Source: an uncultured Bacteroidales bacterium
GTDB taxonomy: Bacteria > Bacteroidota > Bacteroidia > Bacteroidales > UBA932
Assembly (NCBI GenBank): GCA_944326385.1
Contig: CALVDT010000015.1
Location: forward strand, 1-64,000
Reading direction: 5' to 3'
DNA: 64,000 bases
Part shown: piece after piece, positions 51,282 to 60,905 of the stretch
How positions within the stretch are numbered: the stretch's first letter is position 1
Layout: each line of letters opens with the position of its first letter
Translations under genes and position numbers: made by a program
The notes under the pieces: generated by a model
The model's database searches: none
Told to the model about the DNA's origin: nothing
What the model saw: the letters and a program-made list of their open reading frames with translations, nothing else

Positions 51282-54200
51282 ATGAAATACCTGCGATTCA
51301 TACTTGCCTTATGGCTGTGGACATTGATGTCTGTTCCTGTGGCGGCAGAGGGGACAGGAAAATATGCGGAACCTTACAGATTCATACATATTGACCGTTC
51401 ATTGGGACTGTCGTATGATGCAGTGAAATGCATGTTGCAGGACAGCCGGGGTTTCATATGGATAGGAACCTATAAGGGGCTGAACAGGTATGACGGTGTC
51501 CGTGTCAAAAATTATGACAGGTTTGACATGGGCGTAGACTCGGACTATATCAATGTCCTCTCGGAGGATTCCGTCGGCAATATCCTTGTGGGGACGGACA
51601 ACGGGATCGTCATTTATGACTATGTACTTGACGATTTCCGCCGTCCTGCAGGATATGAGCTTCTGAATGACAGGGTATACGATATCGCGCAGGATTCGGA
51701 CGGTGTGCTATGGATCGGTTCGCGTTCACAGGGGCTCTTCAGATATGATCCTGCCGCTGACAGAATCTCACGGATGCCTGTCAAGAAGGATGATGCTGTA
51801 GAACTGACAAACATCTACAGAATCTGCATCGACAGCAACGACAAGATGTATCTGGTCTCGTACTGTGACAATATCTATTGTATGGAGATCGGCAGTGACT
51901 ATGAGTTGAGCCGTCTGGATGTGCACCGGCAGGGTTTTTTCGAAGGCGATGATGTCGAAGGTCTCTGCGTGGGTCCGAGGGCTGATTATCTGGTGTATGT
52001 CGCCAGCAAGCGGCACGGACTCTGTGAGGTGAATACGATGACAGGGACTATCAGGATTCTCTATCATTTCTCTTCCGATTCCCGTCCGATGAGGCTGGAC
52101 ATCACTGACAAGGATCTGTGGCTTTCCACCACATCCGGTCTTCTGAGGTATGATGTGGAAAGCGGAAGACATGTGATGCTCCGGCAAGACAGCGAAGACA
52201 GGTTCTCCCTTTCTGACGATCATGTGAACTGCATGCTGCTGGATGACAAGGACGGACTGTGGGTAGGAACTGAATATCAGGGCGTGAACTATCACGGTGC
52301 CCATCAGGATCTTTTCGAGAAATTCTATATGGCTGACGATGGCGAGAGCCTTGCCGGATGCGTCGTGTGCGACTTCGCCCAGGATGATGCAGGGAACGTG
52401 TGGGTAGCAACGGAACGGAAGGGTATTTTCATATACAGACCTGACAAATCTTCCTTGCAGCCATACAGGCTCCCTATAAGGCTGGATCATATCAATGCCT
52501 TGTATTGCGAAGGAAGGTGGCTTTGGATAGGCTTCCATAACGGCATATGCAGGATGGACAAGGAGACAGGTGACATAATCTCCTATCCTCACTTCATTGT
52601 CTCCGATCTGGATGTAGACAACAGGGTGCTTGACATATTCATGTCTTCTGACGGCATACTCTATGTCTGTACTTCTGTAGGAGTAATGAGATATGATTCT
52701 GTCCGAGACTCTTTCACCAAGGTGGAATGTCTCGGAGACGGCGCCGTAGAACATATCCAGGAAGACGGAAGAGGTATCATGTGGGTGGCTTCATACAGTT
52801 CGGGGGTCTATGCTTATGACAGGTTCTCCGATACGGTGAAAGGGCACTGGTGCATCCGCACGGGAGAAGGCAGCATCCCTGAGATGACATCTTCTATATG
52901 CATAGATGACGACGGGCAGGTGTGGACCATAGGTTTCAGTTCCGGATTTTTCAGATACGATCCCAAGAAGAGGGATTTCGAGTCTTTTGACAAGAACCGT
53001 CTGCCTGCCCTGCCTACTGATATCTTTTTTTCAGCCCTTTCGGACGGCAACGGCAGCCTGTGGCTTTCGACAGACCGGGGACTTGTAAAGTTTGACAGAA
53101 ATACCGGATCTGTCGTAGTCTATACGGTGCTGTCCGGAATTCTGGATGACGATTTCAGGAAGTCATGCATCAGACTTGACGACGGGACCATGCTGTTCGG
53201 CTCCTCGGACGGCTTCATACGCTTCTCTCCTGATGATTTCTACACTGATATCCACACGCAGCCAGTATCGGTCACGGATCTGGTTGTAGCGGAAAACATA
53301 GTCGTCCCATCTGAAAAAGGACCTGTAGACCGGAACATTGACATAGCAGACCATGTCAGGCTCAAGCCTGACAATAATTCTTTCGGCTTCCGTCTTGCAA
53401 TGCCGAAGTCAAGTGCCCTTACGGGCAATATCATAAAGACCATGCTTGTGGGTCATGACAGTCTGATGACCTATGTGCCCTCAAGCATGGAAGTCTATTA
53501 TTACAATATCGCTCCGGGGAACTACATTTTCAGGATTCTCTCGTATGACCAGCACGGCAGGTCTACCGAAGCGCATAAGGATATCAGAATCGAGGTCCTT
53601 CCTGTTTTCTGGCAGTCACGCGGCGGCATAGCGCTTATTGTCGTCTTCTCTGTCGCCATATGCATTGCAGTCTTCCTCCTGGTCTACAGACGCATGGAGC
53701 ACAGGCACCTGTCCATGCAGGAAGAAATGGAACGGGAAAGGGAAAAGAAGATGCTTAAAGAGAAGATGTCATTCTTTTCAAGCATCGTGCATGAGATAAA
53801 GACGCCGCTGACTCTCATAAGGACACCGCTGGAAAACATAATGGCATCAGGTGTGCCTCCTGCATTGAAGGATGACCTTGCCATAATAGGCAACAGTACT
53901 GACTATCTGGACAGGCTGGTCAAGGAACTTCTGGACTTCATCCGCCTGGAAAGACACGGGTATGTCCTGGAATACAAGAATATAGATATAATAGACAGGA
54001 TAAGATACCTTGTCTTCAACTTTTCGGAGACAGTCAAGAACCGTAACCTCCGGATGACTTTTTCCCCGTCCGTCAAAAAACTGATGGCGGCAGTCGATCC
54101 GAAAGCCTTGGACAAGATATTGAACAATCTTCTTCACAATGCGGTCAAATATGCCGGTTCGTATATTTCCATAACTGCGGAATCTGCGGATGGAAACCTG

Positions 54201-55286
54201 ACGGTGACAGTGGCAAACGACGGGAAACCTATTCCTCCGGAGCAGCGTGACGAGATTTTCAAGCCTTTCGTCCAGTTCAGCGACGACCCTCAGTATTCCG
54301 GAAGTTTCGGCATAGGTCTGTCGCTTGCCAGAATGCTTGCCGAACTCCATGGAGGTACGCTGAACCTTGCATCAGAGAAGAAGACAGTCTTTGTGCTGAC
54401 TCTCCCTCTTAAAAAGGCGCAGGACAGGGAAGTGGAAACCTCAAAGGAAGACAGTCTTCCGGAACAGGCTGACAGGAGTCTTCCTCTGCTGCTTCTGGTG
54501 GAAGACAACTATGATCTTCAGTCATATCTGAAGAAGAAACTCATAGAGCATCATTACAATGTCCTTACCGCAGCCTCGGGTGAGAAGGCACTGTCTCTGA
54601 TGAATAAATACAAGGTAGACATGGTCCTGACAGATGTTGTGCTGCAGGGAATGGACGGTGTGGAACTTTGCCGCAGGCTCAGCGGGAATGCAGAGACTTC
54701 CCATGTCCCTGTCATCGTCCTTTCTGCAATATCGTCTGTCGATGTCAAGGTCAAGGCGATGGAAAACGGTGCCGCTATCTTTATCGAGAAGCCGTTTACC
54801 ATGGATTATCTGCTGGCATGTGTCAAGGGTATCATAGACAGGCGCAGAGAACTTAAGGCGGCTTTCCAGAATGATTCATATTCTTCTGCGGACCTTTCTC
54901 CGTTCGACCTTGTGAGCCGTGATGAGGATTTTCTGAAAAGGCTGGACTCTGTCGTAAGCGAGAATCTTGGCAAATCTTCGTTTTCGGTAAGCCAGCTGGA
55001 GGAGGCTATGTATATGAGCAGGAGTTCCCTTACCAGGAAGATGAAAGGTCTGCTGAATGTTACACCCGTAGAATACCTGCGCTCCCGCCGTCTGTGTGCA
55101 GCGGCACAGATGCTTAAATCGGGCAAGTATCACATCAACGAGGTGTGTTATGCGGTAGGATTCAGTTCACCGTCATATTTTGCGAAATGTTTCAGGTCCA
55201 TGTACGGTAAACTGCCGGGCGAGTTTTCCGTAGCAGGTGAGGAGAATGGAGATGACAGCATCTCGCCAAAAGATGCTACAAAATAA
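51282..55286 (+). CDS. hybrid two-component system regulator (HTCS)
   Basis: 1334 residues, signal peptide ending VPVAA. A periplasmic part of two Reg_prop seven-bladed propellers (about 25-670; repeated GFIWIGTYKGLNRYDG-type blades) and a Y_Y_Y domain (to about 775) precede one membrane helix (about 785-808). Then come HisKA with phospho-His in SSIVHEIKTPLTL (about 837), HATPase (about 940-1045; NDGKPIPPEQRDEIFKPF), a receiver domain with Asp in MVLTDVVLQGMDG (about 1118), and an AraC HTH (about 1225-1325; VCYAVGFSSPSYFAKCFRSMYG). The propellers bind oligosaccharide and the AraC domain activates the linked locus, presumably the genes downstream. Confidence 0.97.
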   Translation: MKYLRFILALWLWTLMSVPVAAEGTGKYAEPYRFIHIDRSLGLSYDAVKCMLQDSRGFIWIGTYKGLNRYDGVRVKNYDRFDMGVDSDYINVLSEDSVGNILVGTDNGIVIYDYVLDDFRRPAGYELLNDRVYDIAQDSDGVLWIGSRSQGLFRYDPAADRISRMPVKKDDAVELTNIYRICIDSNDKMYLVSYCDNIYCMEIGSDYELSRLDVHRQGFFEGDDVEGLCVGPRADYLVYVASKRHGLCEVNTMTGTIRILYHFSSDSRPMRLDITDKDLWLSTTSGLLRYDVESGRHVMLRQDSEDRFSLSDDHVNCMLLDDKDGLWVGTEYQGVNYHGAHQDLFEKFYMADDGESLAGCVVCDFAQDDAGNVWVATERKGIFIYRPDKSSLQPYRLPIRLDHINALYCEGRWLWIGFHNGICRMDKETGDIISYPHFIVSDLDVDNRVLDIFMSSDGILYVCTSVGVMRYDSVRDSFTKVECLGDGAVEHIQEDGRGIMWVASYSSGVYAYDRFSDTVKGHWCIRTGEGSIPEMTSSICIDDDGQVWTIGFSSGFFRYDPKKRDFESFDKNRLPALPTDIFFSALSDGNGSLWLSTDRGLVKFDRNTGSVVVYTVLSGILDDDFRKSCIRLDDGTMLFGSSDGFIRFSPDDFYTDIHTQPVSVTDLVVAENIVVPSEKGPVDRNIDIADHVRLKPDNNSFGFRLAMPKSSALTGNIIKTMLVGHDSLMTYVPSSMEVYYYNIAPGNYIFRILSYDQHGRSTEAHKDIRIEVLPVFWQSRGGIALIVVFSVAICIAVFLLVYRRMEHRHLSMQEEMEREREKKMLKEKMSFFSSIVHEIKTPLTLIRTPLENIMASGVPPALKDDLAIIGNSTDYLDRLVKELLDFIRLERHGYVLEYKNIDIIDRIRYLVFNFSETVKNRNLRMTFSPSVKKLMAAVDPKALDKILNNLLHNAVKYAGSYISITAESADGNLTVTVANDGKPIPPEQRDEIFKPFVQFSDDPQYSGSFGIGLSLARMLAELHGGTLNLASEKKTVFVLTLPLKKAQDREVETSKEDSLPEQADRSLPLLLLVEDNYDLQSYLKKKLIEHHYNVLTAASGEKALSLMNKYKVDMVLTDVVLQGMDGVELCRRLSGNAETSHVPVIVLSAISSVDVKVKAMENGAAIFIEKPFTMDYLLACVKGIIDRRRELKAAFQNDSYSSADLSPFDLVSRDEDFLKRLDSVVSENLGKSSFSVSQLEEAMYMSRSSLTRKMKGLLNVTPVEYLRSRRLCAAAQMLKSGKYHINEVCYAVGFSSPSYFAKCFRSMYGKLPGEFSVAGEENGDDSISPKDATK

Positions 55287-55328
55287 TCTGCACTGAGTAA
55301 GAGCGGCAATATTGAAATTATCTACGGT

Positions 55329-55336
55329 TAAATTTG
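55329..55336 (+). promoter_or_regulatory. -7 promoter box for DUF5107-TPR gene
   Basis: TAAATTTG inside the frame extension that reaches 55312, which shows that the true start is downstream. The core TTAAATTTGTT also occurs at the HTCS promoter. Confidence 0.6.
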
Positions 55337-55410
55337 TTTCCGGAACATGGGTTGAATACGGAATAGGACCACACGATGCAACCCGTTTGATGAAACTAAT
55401 AATTGATAAG

Positions 55411-58400
55411 ATGTATTTTAGACTGGAACTGATCACCGTATCTGCGGTATTGCTGTCCGCTCCGGCAATCATTGGAGCCGAAAATCTGTCAGCATGCAAA
55501 GACACTGATGTCCCTGCCGAGACGCAGCATGGACCTGTCAAGATGTGGGAAGGGACTCTTGAACTGCCTACCTATCGGGTAGACGCCCCGGAAAAGGCAC
55601 CCCTGTTTGAAAGGGATTTTGCATATCAGAGGGCAAAAAGGAGCGTATATCCGTATCCGATGAACGACAATCCTACAGATGTGAAGATAGACTCGGCACA
55701 CAGGGCGGTCTTTATGGAGAATGATTATCTTCAGGTATGCATATTGCCGGATATAGGCGGCAGGCTTTTCTATGCCACCGACAAGACTAACGGTTACGAG
55801 ATCTTCTACCGCCAGCATGTCATCAAGCCTGCAAATGTCGGCATGTTGGGAGCATGGATCAGCGGAGGCGTGGAGTGGAATGTGTTCCATCATCACCGGG
55901 CGACCAGCCAGTATCCTGTGGACTACAGGATGGTGGACAACGGTGACGGCAGCAAGACAGTCTGGGTCGGAGAAGTGGAGAACAGGCACAGGATGAGTTG
56001 GGCGATAGGGATGACTCTGTATCCGGACAGGTCATACATAGAGATTACCGGAAGGTTCTTCAACAACACGCCTGACCGGAATTCTATGCTCCACTGGAAC
56101 AATGTCGCCACGCATGCGAACGAAGATTACCGGATAATATTCCCTGAAAACACTGAATTCGGCACATACCACCACAAGAACAGTTTCCTCAGATGGCCTG
56201 TGGCGGATGCTCCATATTGCGACAACCCGGACTATGCAGGCAAGGATGTCAGCTGGTGGAAGAATCTGCCGGCACTTACCGGGGGATCAGTCTTCGTCTA
56301 TGACTTGAAAGATGATTTCATAGGCGGTTATGACTACGGAAAAGATGCCGGGACCATGCTTGCGGCAGACCATAACATAAACAAGGGTGGAAAGTTCTGG
56401 ACATGGGGCAACAAGAATTACGGTCATGCCTGGGATTGTGTCACATTGACTGATTCTGACGGACCTTATGTGGAACTCATGACGGGAGCGTACTCTGACA
56501 ACCAGCCAGACTACTGCTGGATAAATCCTTATGAGACCAAGGAGTTTACGGCATGGTGGTATGGAATAAGGGATCTGGACAATGTGAACAGGGGAAACAG
56601 GGAGGCGACTGTAAATATGGACATATCTCCGGACGGGAATATCCATATTGCCGCGAATGTGACGGCAGTAAGGGACTCCGCGAAAGTCAAGGTCATTGCC
56701 TCCGGCAACAGGATACTTTACGAGAATATCGTGGATATCGCCCCTGACAGACCGTTCTCCGATGATTTCAAGGCTGCAGCAGAGGATGTGGCAGACCCGT
56801 CAGAAGTGACTATGTTCCTTTATTCTTCTGAAGATGAGGAACTTATCAGCTATCATCCATACAGCATCGACAGGACTGCGCCTCTTCCTGAACCTGTAGT
56901 TCCTTTAGATCCGGATCCGTCCGGCATAGATAATACTGAAGAACTGTACTATTTAGGCATGAGAAACCTTCAGTTCCATCAGGCTCATGTGGATCCGAAC
57001 ATCTATTTCCGCGAGGTGCTCAGACGGGACCCGGGTGATGTCCGTGCCAATACGCAGCTTGGCATATATTACCGCAAGGCAGGAGACTATGACAGGGCGA
57101 AGATGCATCTGCGGAAGGCGCTTGAAAGGCAGACTGCAAGCTATACCAGACCTGAGGATGCGGAATCCATGTACAATCTTGGACTGGTGCTCAAGTCAGA
57201 AGGCAGGTATGAGGATGCAGTCGATACCCTTTACAGGGCGGCATGGGATTATGAATATGCTTCTGCTGCATATTTCCAGCTGGCTCAGATATCTTCATTA
57301 AGATGTGATCCGGAAAAAGCCATGCAGCAGGTCGGGATGGCGATATCGTACAACGGGATGAATCTTGATGCGAAGAACCTGAAGACAACACTGCTCAGAA
57401 AATCAGGACAGGATGACGCAGCTATAGACATGGCAGGCGAAGTCCTTTCGGCTGATCCTTTGAATTATTACGCCATGAGGGAACTTGTCATCCTCGGTGT
57501 CAAGTCCCGGGAATGTCTTGCTGCCCTTCTGAGAGGAAATGCCGAATCATATCTGGAACTTGCCCTTTATTATCTGAACAACGGGTTTTCCCAGGATGCG
57601 GAAGCAGTCCTTCTCGGGTCGGAGAAGGTGTCGCCATATCCTACGGTAGAGTACTATCTCGGATATCTGGCAGACGCGGCAGGGGACAGGACGACGGCAG
57701 AGAAATGGTTTGCACACGCTGCATCAGGGGATACGGACTATGTCTTCCCTTTCAGGCTCGAGACTGTGAAAGTGTATGAAAAAGCATTGGAATATCTCCC
57801 GGAAAGTGCTGTCACATGGTATTATTTGGGGAATCTTTACTATCATAAACAGCCTGAAAAAGCTCTTGAAGCATGGACTGAGGCAGTGGAGATCGACCCT
57901 GGATTTGCGATGGCTCTCAGAAACATAGGCTGGTACTGGAGATTCAAGGATGAATACACGCGGCACAAGGACAAGGCTGATTATGAAAAGGCGGCAGCCT
58001 ATTATATGAAAGCCATAAATGCGGACAAGGACGGCAACGCCATCTTTCTTGCGGAATGTGATGAGATACTTGAACTCGCAAATGCACCGATAGAGGACAG
58101 ATACGGAATTTTTGACGGGAGGGAAGCCCTCTACGAAAAACGCTACGATTCCGAGACGAAGGCTATCAGGCTGAGAATCCTTTCCGGAGAATACGAGCAG
58201 GTGCTGGAGCCTCTTCTTACACGGTTCTATCCGAGGCGTGAGCATATTGAGGATCTGCATGACATTTATGTAGACGCCTGCCTGCTGTCCGGACTGAAGG
58301 CATGGGCTGAGGGTGACGATGACAAGGCTCTTGAATATATGCTTATGATGGACGAGTATCCGGAAAACCAGGGGTACGCACATCTTGAATACTATGCCAG

Positions 58401-58827
58401 GGATGCCCAGGTCTACTACAACATAGGTCTTGCCTATGAAAGGACCGGAGACATGGACAAGGCGGCGGAGTATTACCGCAAGGCTTCTGAAGTGGAAGTC
58501 AAGCCTGCAGACGGGATGTACAACTACGAAAAGACGCTTGCCATGCAGAAACTCGGTGCCGACAGGCGTGAGATCCGCAGCATCATGACTGCCACACTGG
58601 AATATGCACGGTCAAGTGTGACATCCAGGGTAGACAGGTTCTTCGAGAGCTTTGACTATGGACCATGGGAGGAGGATATCAATACTAAGGCATGGTACAC
58701 TCAAGGCATAGCATGGAAAGCGCTCGGGAAAGAGCATAAGGCGACACAATGTTTCAAGAAAGCGATCGGTGAGAGACGCGGAAACCTGTGGGCAAATTAT
58801 TATCTGGGAAATATACCGGTGGACTGA
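55411..58827 (+). CDS. secreted DUF5107 and tetratricopeptide-repeat protein
   Basis: About 1138 residues from the ATG at 55411, which begins the signal peptide (MYFRLELITVSAVLLSAPAIIGA); an ATG at 55390 is the alternative. Residues 45-420 are a beta-sandwich of the DUF5107 type, similar in outline to galactose-mutarotase folds (VCILPDIGGRLFYATDKTNG, WISGGVEWNVFHHHRATSQYPVD, MLHWNNVATHANEDY). Residues 500-1130 are TPR repeats (YRKAGDYDRAKMHLRKALE, AWYTQGIAWKALGKEHKATQCFKKAI). Family members occur in carbohydrate loci; the conserved His and Glu/Asp of the first domain could bind sugar or act catalytically. Function is not established to my knowledge. Confidence 0.82.
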   Translation: MYFRLELITVSAVLLSAPAIIGAENLSACKDTDVPAETQHGPVKMWEGTLELPTYRVDAPEKAPLFERDFAYQRAKRSVYPYPMNDNPTDVKIDSAHRAVFMENDYLQVCILPDIGGRLFYATDKTNGYEIFYRQHVIKPANVGMLGAWISGGVEWNVFHHHRATSQYPVDYRMVDNGDGSKTVWVGEVENRHRMSWAIGMTLYPDRSYIEITGRFFNNTPDRNSMLHWNNVATHANEDYRIIFPENTEFGTYHHKNSFLRWPVADAPYCDNPDYAGKDVSWWKNLPALTGGSVFVYDLKDDFIGGYDYGKDAGTMLAADHNINKGGKFWTWGNKNYGHAWDCVTLTDSDGPYVELMTGAYSDNQPDYCWINPYETKEFTAWWYGIRDLDNVNRGNREATVNMDISPDGNIHIAANVTAVRDSAKVKVIASGNRILYENIVDIAPDRPFSDDFKAAAEDVADPSEVTMFLYSSEDEELISYHPYSIDRTAPLPEPVVPLDPDPSGIDNTEELYYLGMRNLQFHQAHVDPNIYFREVLRRDPGDVRANTQLGIYYRKAGDYDRAKMHLRKALERQTASYTRPEDAESMYNLGLVLKSEGRYEDAVDTLYRAAWDYEYASAAYFQLAQISSLRCDPEKAMQQVGMAISYNGMNLDAKNLKTTLLRKSGQDDAAIDMAGEVLSADPLNYYAMRELVILGVKSRECLAALLRGNAESYLELALYYLNNGFSQDAEAVLLGSEKVSPYPTVEYYLGYLADAAGDRTTAEKWFAHAASGDTDYVFPFRLETVKVYEKALEYLPESAVTWYYLGNLYYHKQPEKALEAWTEAVEIDPGFAMALRNIGWYWRFKDEYTRHKDKADYEKAAAYYMKAINADKDGNAIFLAECDEILELANAPIEDRYGIFDGREALYEKRYDSETKAIRLRILSGEYEQVLEPLLTRFYPRREHIEDLHDIYVDACLLSGLKAWAEGDDDKALEYMLMMDEYPENQGYAHLEYYARDAQVYYNIGLAYERTGDMDKAAEYYRKASEVEVKPADGMYNYEKTLAMQKLGADRREIRSIMTATLEYARSSVTSRVDRFFESFDYGPWEEDINTKAWYTQGIAWKALGKEHKATQCFKKAIGERRGNLWANYYLGNIPVD

Positions 58828-58846
58828 ATACTTGAAGACAGAAGTT

Positions 58847-60898
58847 ATGAAAAAGACATCAAAGCATATCATGCTGCTGGCTGCGGCATTTTTCGCAGCC
58901 TCGGTCGTGCAGGCGAGGACATTCAGGCAAGTGGCCGGAAATCTTGCATTTGAAATATGTCACGACGCTTCCGATGCTGCATTTGTCGTGGCAGGACACG
59001 AAGACAAGGCTCTGAGAGGCGCGGAATTCTGGAGGCTCATTCTGGATGACGGGCTCAGGAAAGAGATTCCTGTGCTTTCATCAGCCCAGAAAGGTACAGT
59101 CATGATGGACGGGGATGTACTTGTCATAAGATATGACTCGATCATATCCGATTATGGAGATACTTATCCTGCAGACTTTACAGTCAGGGTTGCTCAGGCT
59201 GACGGGTTGCTGGAATTTACGGCAGAGATAGAGAATACGACCCGTGATGTCAGGATAAACGAGTGCTTCTGTCCTATGGCTGACTTCGGGTACATTGCTT
59301 CAGACAAGCAGGAAGATGTGCTCTACTGGCCTCAAGGTCCCGGAGAGCGTTACTCGAACCCGTGGAAAGTCCTCCAGGACAAGGCACCGTATTACTATTC
59401 CCACGACGAGCATGAGACCTACATGAACCTTGTGTACCCGAGGGCATCCATGAGCTGGTACGGAGTCGAATCCGGGGATAAATTCCTCTACTTTGCCAGA
59501 TATGACAAGGAGATGAGACAGTGTTTCCTGAGTATCAGGCATCGTATAGATGACACGAACCTTACATTTACCGTGGACCATTTCCCGATGGCAAGACCAG
59601 GTGAAACCGTCAGGGTGCCGGCTTCTGTCATAGGTGTCATCGACGGCGACTGGCGCGACGGGGCGAAAATCTACAGACAATGGGCGGATGCCAATTTCTA
59701 CAGGACACCTGAAACAGCTCCGTGGATAAGGACCATGACCGGATTCCAGCGTATAATCATGCGGTCGCAATACGGACTGGATTATTATAAGCCGGAAGAC
59801 CTTCCGGCAATGTACGAGGCAGGTGCCAGATACGGTATCCACACTCTCTTCCTTTTCGGATGGTGGAAAGGCGGCATGGACCGGGACTACCCGTATTATG
59901 AAGAACCGTATCCCGGGGCATTCAAGGATCTTGGAGAAAATATCCGGAAAGTCCGGCAGATGGGCGGAAGAGTCATTCTCGAATGCAACTGCCATTTCCT
60001 TGACCCGCAGGTGGATTATTATGAAAAGTTCGGGCATGAAGTGGAGATCCTGGACATAAACGGAGACCCGATACCGAAAAATTTTGTCTATCAGGGAAGA
60101 GGCGAACTCCGGGAGAAGGTCGGTGCCAAGCTCTTCTATCTGGCATGCGCCGGAACGCAGAGATGGAGAGACCAGCTGATGAGCCAGCTCAGACTTATGG
60201 ACAGCATGGGTCCTGACTGCCTTTTCATAGACTGTTATGGATTCTGTCCTTACCAGCCATGCTTCAACCATACCCATGAGCACGGTTTCCGGGTAGACGA
60301 GGAGTGGAAATACCACAGGATGTTCTTCGATGATGCGGTGGACTTCTGCCATGAGAAAGGCAGGGTGCTCGCCACTGAGGGAGTGACGGATCTCGCCGGG
60401 GCATACAACCAGTTTCTCCATGGCAACATAGGCGCAGACTTCAGGATAAAGAGCAACGCATACCCTCAGATGTTCCGCTACACATTTCCAGAAATCATAA
60501 CGACTGTCAGGAACATATATTCATCCAAGGGTGACTATATCCGCCAGTTCCGTAATGCCCTGACGATGGGTATGAGGCTGGATGCGCAGCTTTGGGTGTG
60601 CAGGTCTGACATAGCCAGAGACCCCGACTATGCCAATGCCGTAGGCGAATACACGACCCTTCTTGACAAGTATGGCGAATTCTTCTATTACGGCAGATTT
60701 ACTGTGATGGACACATCACCGCTGCCATATTATCTGAAAAGGACTGAATGGCTGGACAGTGACGGCAGCAGGGTGATGAGGATACTGTACAATGCCTCGG
60801 ACAAGGAAATATCAGGGTATCACGGAATCACACTTGCGCCAGGTGAAATCAGATTCGACATTTTCAAGACAGAAGACTATCAGTTCCCGGACCGGTAA
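58847..60898 (+). CDS. DUF6259-type secreted glycoside-hydrolase-like protein
   Basis: About 683 residues from the ATG at 58847 (signal peptide MKKTSKHIMLLAAAFFAASVVQA); the longer frame overlaps the previous gene. An N-terminal beta-sandwich (about 25-275) precedes a TIM-barrel-like domain (about 285-590) with GIHTLFLFGWWKGGMDRDYP, GGRVILECNCHFLDP, DCLFIDCYGFCPY and ATEGVTDLAGAYNQFLHG. The Asp in LFIDCYG and the Glu in ATEGV sit where retaining clan GH-D-like enzymes carry catalytic acids. Substrate unknown. 19 bp after the preceding stop and 7 bp before the next start, so in one operon. Confidence 0.75.
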   Translation: MKKTSKHIMLLAAAFFAASVVQARTFRQVAGNLAFEICHDASDAAFVVAGHEDKALRGAEFWRLILDDGLRKEIPVLSSAQKGTVMMDGDVLVIRYDSIISDYGDTYPADFTVRVAQADGLLEFTAEIENTTRDVRINECFCPMADFGYIASDKQEDVLYWPQGPGERYSNPWKVLQDKAPYYYSHDEHETYMNLVYPRASMSWYGVESGDKFLYFARYDKEMRQCFLSIRHRIDDTNLTFTVDHFPMARPGETVRVPASVIGVIDGDWRDGAKIYRQWADANFYRTPETAPWIRTMTGFQRIIMRSQYGLDYYKPEDLPAMYEAGARYGIHTLFLFGWWKGGMDRDYPYYEEPYPGAFKDLGENIRKVRQMGGRVILECNCHFLDPQVDYYEKFGHEVEILDINGDPIPKNFVYQGRGELREKVGAKLFYLACAGTQRWRDQLMSQLRLMDSMGPDCLFIDCYGFCPYQPCFNHTHEHGFRVDEEWKYHRMFFDDAVDFCHEKGRVLATEGVTDLAGAYNQFLHGNIGADFRIKSNAYPQMFRYTFPEIITTVRNIYSSKGDYIRQFRNALTMGMRLDAQLWVCRSDIARDPDYANAVGEYTTLLDKYGEFFYYGRFTVMDTSPLPYYLKRTEWLDSDGSRVMRILYNASDKEISGYHGITLAPGEIRFDIFKTEDYQFPDR

Positions 60899-60905
60899 GA
60901 AAGAC

